This document shows, one piece after another, positions 46,365 through 48,162 of a stretch of DNA of 48,162 nucleotides. The notes below the pieces were generated by a model, which searched no databases, had not been told where the DNA came from, and saw only the letters and a list, made by a program, of their open reading frames with translations. Position 1 is the first letter of the stretch, and each line of letters opens with the position of its first letter. The position numbers were made by a program, and so were the translations under genes. This DNA comes from a virus. The stretch lies in IMG/VR virus record IMGVR_UViG_3300018416_000027, positions 1-48,162 of that record. The stretch is one strand, 5' to 3'.

Positions 46365-46975
46365 TATACACCTTCCTCTGTATTAAGTTCTTCTGAAATA
46401 TCTGGGGTGCCAAGGATTGTGTTTTCTACATCTGCTGGCGTTTCTGAATAAAATAATCTTAATTCTGGAAGATCAGGAGATTCAATTACAATTTCTTCAG
46501 GAATCATTGTATCAAGATCTGCTATGTAATCAAACCCAACTGGAACAATTGATTTTTTATATAAGTCTTCATAAGAATCAAATAATTCGGGGTCGTATTC
46601 TGTAGCACCCAACCAACTTGCGTATGTTGAATCAGCATCCATCTTTGATTTAATTTCAGCATTCGTTTCATATGCTGTTTTAATAATATCATTATATTTA
46701 GATGCGTCTTCTACGATGTAATCTTGACTTTCTTCTGCTGCTAGCAGTTCCTCTGTAATATCTTGGTGGACAGAGTGATACCATCTACCATCAAAACAAA
46801 CTAAAGGGACAGCTTCAACTTCAGGAACATAAGTAGGGTCAACCTGCCCTACTTTATATTCTCTATCTACACCATCTTCTTTAATAGTAATATCTTCTTC
46901 TAAAACTCGGCTCTTAGCAAAGATTTCAGGAAAGTATACGCTACTGTCATTGGATTGTGATATAATTCTTCTCAT
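46364..46975 (-). CDS. Acidic protein between two RCC1 genes (203 aa)
   Basis: A 203-aa very acidic protein (pI low by composition). It starts MRRIISQSNDSSVYFPEIFA and contains VCFDGRWYHSVHQDITEELL. Further on are several Glu/Asp-rich segments (ESPDLPELRLFYSETPAD). It lies between the two RCC1-type genes and overlaps the downstream one. It may be a fiber chaperone or linker, judging only from position. I do not recognise the family. Confidence 0.72.
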   Translation of the reverse strand: MRRIISQSNDSSVYFPEIFAKSRVLEEDITIKEDGVDREYKVGQVDPTYVPEVEAVPLVCFDGRWYHSVHQDITEELLAAEESQDYIVEDASKYNDIIKTAYETNAEIKSKMDADSTYASWLGATEYDPELFDSYEDLYKKSIVPVGFDYIADLDTMIPEEIVIESPDLPELRLFYSETPADVENTILGTPDISEELNTEEGV

Positions 46976-46986
46976 TTACGTTTCCT

Positions 46987-48162
46987 TTACGTTGCGTTAT
47001 GTACTGGCTGTGGGGCATAAGCATGTCCTTGCCATGGGAAATTATAGTTATAATCTCTGCCTGCTACACAAACATCTCCATCAGCACTCATGAAGAATGC
47101 GTGCACGATATGACTTGATGTTCCATCATAATCACCACATCCCCAGATAAGTTTTGTATTTTTAATAAATTCTCTTGCCATCATAACTCGCTGGAAACCA
47201 GTAGCAGTAGAATTGGATCCAACTTGCTGTTGACGATAGTGTTGATTGCCAGCATAATCTGTAGTACCAAAACCAGCAGCACCATAACCATTCCATCCAC
47301 CACCATAGGCAACACCTGAGGCGTCTAGAATTGTATAATGGTTACCACCTGATCTACCACCCTGTGTTACTTGAACAACGTCAGTGATAACACCGTTTGG
47401 TCCATATACTAGTGTTGGAGAAGTTCTATTTGATGTGGTTGTTCCGAAGATATAATGACCACCATGACCTGAACCCCACAATTGATTAGAGGAAGACAAG
47501 AAGAACGCATTGTTCTGACCACCGCCACCAACCCACAGATTTTCAACACCACCACCAATGCTCCATGAATATGTTGATGAAACTCTAATCATGGTAGAAG
47601 CATTAGTATCGCTAGTTTCGTTATTTCTGCCTAGTAGACCAGAACCATTATAACCACAGTTCCAAACATGTCCTTGCCCATCAAGAACCCAGAAGTTATC
47701 ATAGTTCTCACTACTATTCACAATAAACTTCTGGACACCGCCATAGCTAGAAAAGTTAATAGGAACCATTTTTGGCTCATAGCTACGGTCGGATGATTCA
47801 AAACCAGAATTTGTTGGGTATCCCAATTGTCCGTAGTTATTACGACCCCATGCCCAGAGACGCCCATCTTCTGTCATCACATAAGAACTTTCATAACCAG
47901 CAGCGATGTCAATAATTCTAAGACCACCAAAATACAAGTCTCTGTTTAAATTGTATGGGCTAGTAATGTAAGATGTGTTATTGATTCTGGCACCAGTATT
48001 GAGACTCTCATTTGCGCCAGTACCGTTCTTAGTACCGATTTGTCCGTAGTTATTGTTACCCCAAATCCAAACCTCACCATATTCGTCCAACGCTATCGTA
48101 TGGGTGTTATCAGCACGGCTACAATAAGTGCCAGTAACGAGTTTAACAATTCGACGACCACC
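46987..48162 (-). CDS. Second RCC1-repeat protein, 5' end outside the window
   Basis: An open frame of 391 residues runs from the right edge of the window to a stop at 46987. The frame continues upstream of the internal Met at 48090, with KLVTGTYCSRADNTHTIALD before EYGEVWIWGNNNYGQIG, so the gene is cut by the window. It consists of RCC1-type repeats (RLWAWGRNNYGQLGYPTNSG, HVWNCGYNGSGLLGRNNETS, GSGHGGHYIFGTTTSN). It likely forms a beta-propeller adhesin like its neighbour. The two differ enough to be old paralogues. Confidence 0.88.
   Translation of the reverse strand, partial: GGRRIVKLVTGTYCSRADNTHTIALDEYGEVWIWGNNNYGQIGTKNGTGANESLNTGARINNTSYITSPYNLNRDLYFGGLRIIDIAAGYESSYVMTEDGRLWAWGRNNYGQLGYPTNSGFESSDRSYEPKMVPINFSSYGGVQKFIVNSSENYDNFWVLDGQGHVWNCGYNGSGLLGRNNETSDTNASTMIRVSSTYSWSIGGGVENLWVGGGGQNNAFFLSSSNQLWGSGHGGHYIFGTTTSNRTSPTLVYGPNGVITDVVQVTQGGRSGGNHYTILDASGVAYGGGWNGYGAAGFGTTDYAGNQHYRQQQVGSNSTATGFQRVMMAREFIKNTKLIWGCGDYDGTSSHIVHAFFMSADGDVCVAGRDYNYNFPWQGHAYAPQPVHNAT

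Noticed and set aside
44247-48162. Regulator of chromosome condensation as a eukaryotic contaminant
   Set aside because: The RCC1-type genes have the same strand, overlaps (TAATG) and codon context as the phage genes around them, so they belong to the phage.

Overview
The window is a contiguous piece of a large, strictly lytic T4-like myovirus genome. Every convincing gene lies on the minus strand, so transcription runs from high to low coordinates. The T4 core genes are recognisable from their protein sequences: sliding clamp, clamp loader, RegA, gp46/gp47, late sigma gp55, UvsW, UvsY, and gp13 to gp23. Gene order, the CobS-like ATPase, Hsp20, the peroxiredoxin and the modular S74 fibers place it with the marine/freshwater T4-like phages related to cyanophages and alphaproteobacterial phages rather than with coliphage T4. 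No photosynthesis gene is present. Near-perfect sigma70 promoters, two DUF1127-type proteins, a phasin-like protein and a PqqA-like peptide suggest a proteobacterial host, possibly one that makes or uses PQQ such as an aquatic methylotroph or alphaproteobacterium. The host assignment is inference.

Layout from high to low coordinates: (1) 37-48 kb, tail-fiber/adhesin module with two RCC1-repeat proteins, two repetitive fibers, a small fiber-like protein and a large virion protein. (2) 18.9-37 kb, an S74-terminated fiber, then the virion block gp13, gp14, gp15, gp17, gp18, gp19, gp20, prohead proteins, gp21, gp22, gp23 and a tail-tube-like protein, punctuated by late promoters of the form (T/C)ATAAATA or CTAAATA(G/A). 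(3) 13-18.9 kb, recombination and late transcription: UvsY, UvsW, gp55, gp47, gp46. (4) 8.5-13 kb, a CobS-like AAA+ ATPase next to a large HExxH/VWA protein, plus two small proteins. (5) 5-8.5 kb, DUF3310 protein, peroxiredoxin, gp45, gp44, gp62, RegA. (6) 1-5 kb, an accessory region with a 57-aa protein, a 23-aa PqqA-like precursor peptide, phasin-like and Hsp20 genes, two DUF1127-type genes, a secreted small protein, four tRNAs around an SGNH hydrolase, and small unknown genes.

Regulation is unusually legible. Nine sigma70-type promoters, each with exactly 17 bp between the -35 and -10 boxes, drive the early/middle genes, often right behind a stem-loop terminator. Late promoters precede the structural genes, and one sits inside the loop of a terminator.

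The most notable item is the phage-encoded PqqA-like peptide at 4687-4758. It lies in a short locus that also holds a 15-nt perfect complement of the 16S rRNA 3' end, a potential multi-branched RNA and possible micro-ORFs. No pqqB-E gene is in the window, so any PQQ-related or other RiPP-like use would depend on host or unseen phage enzymes.
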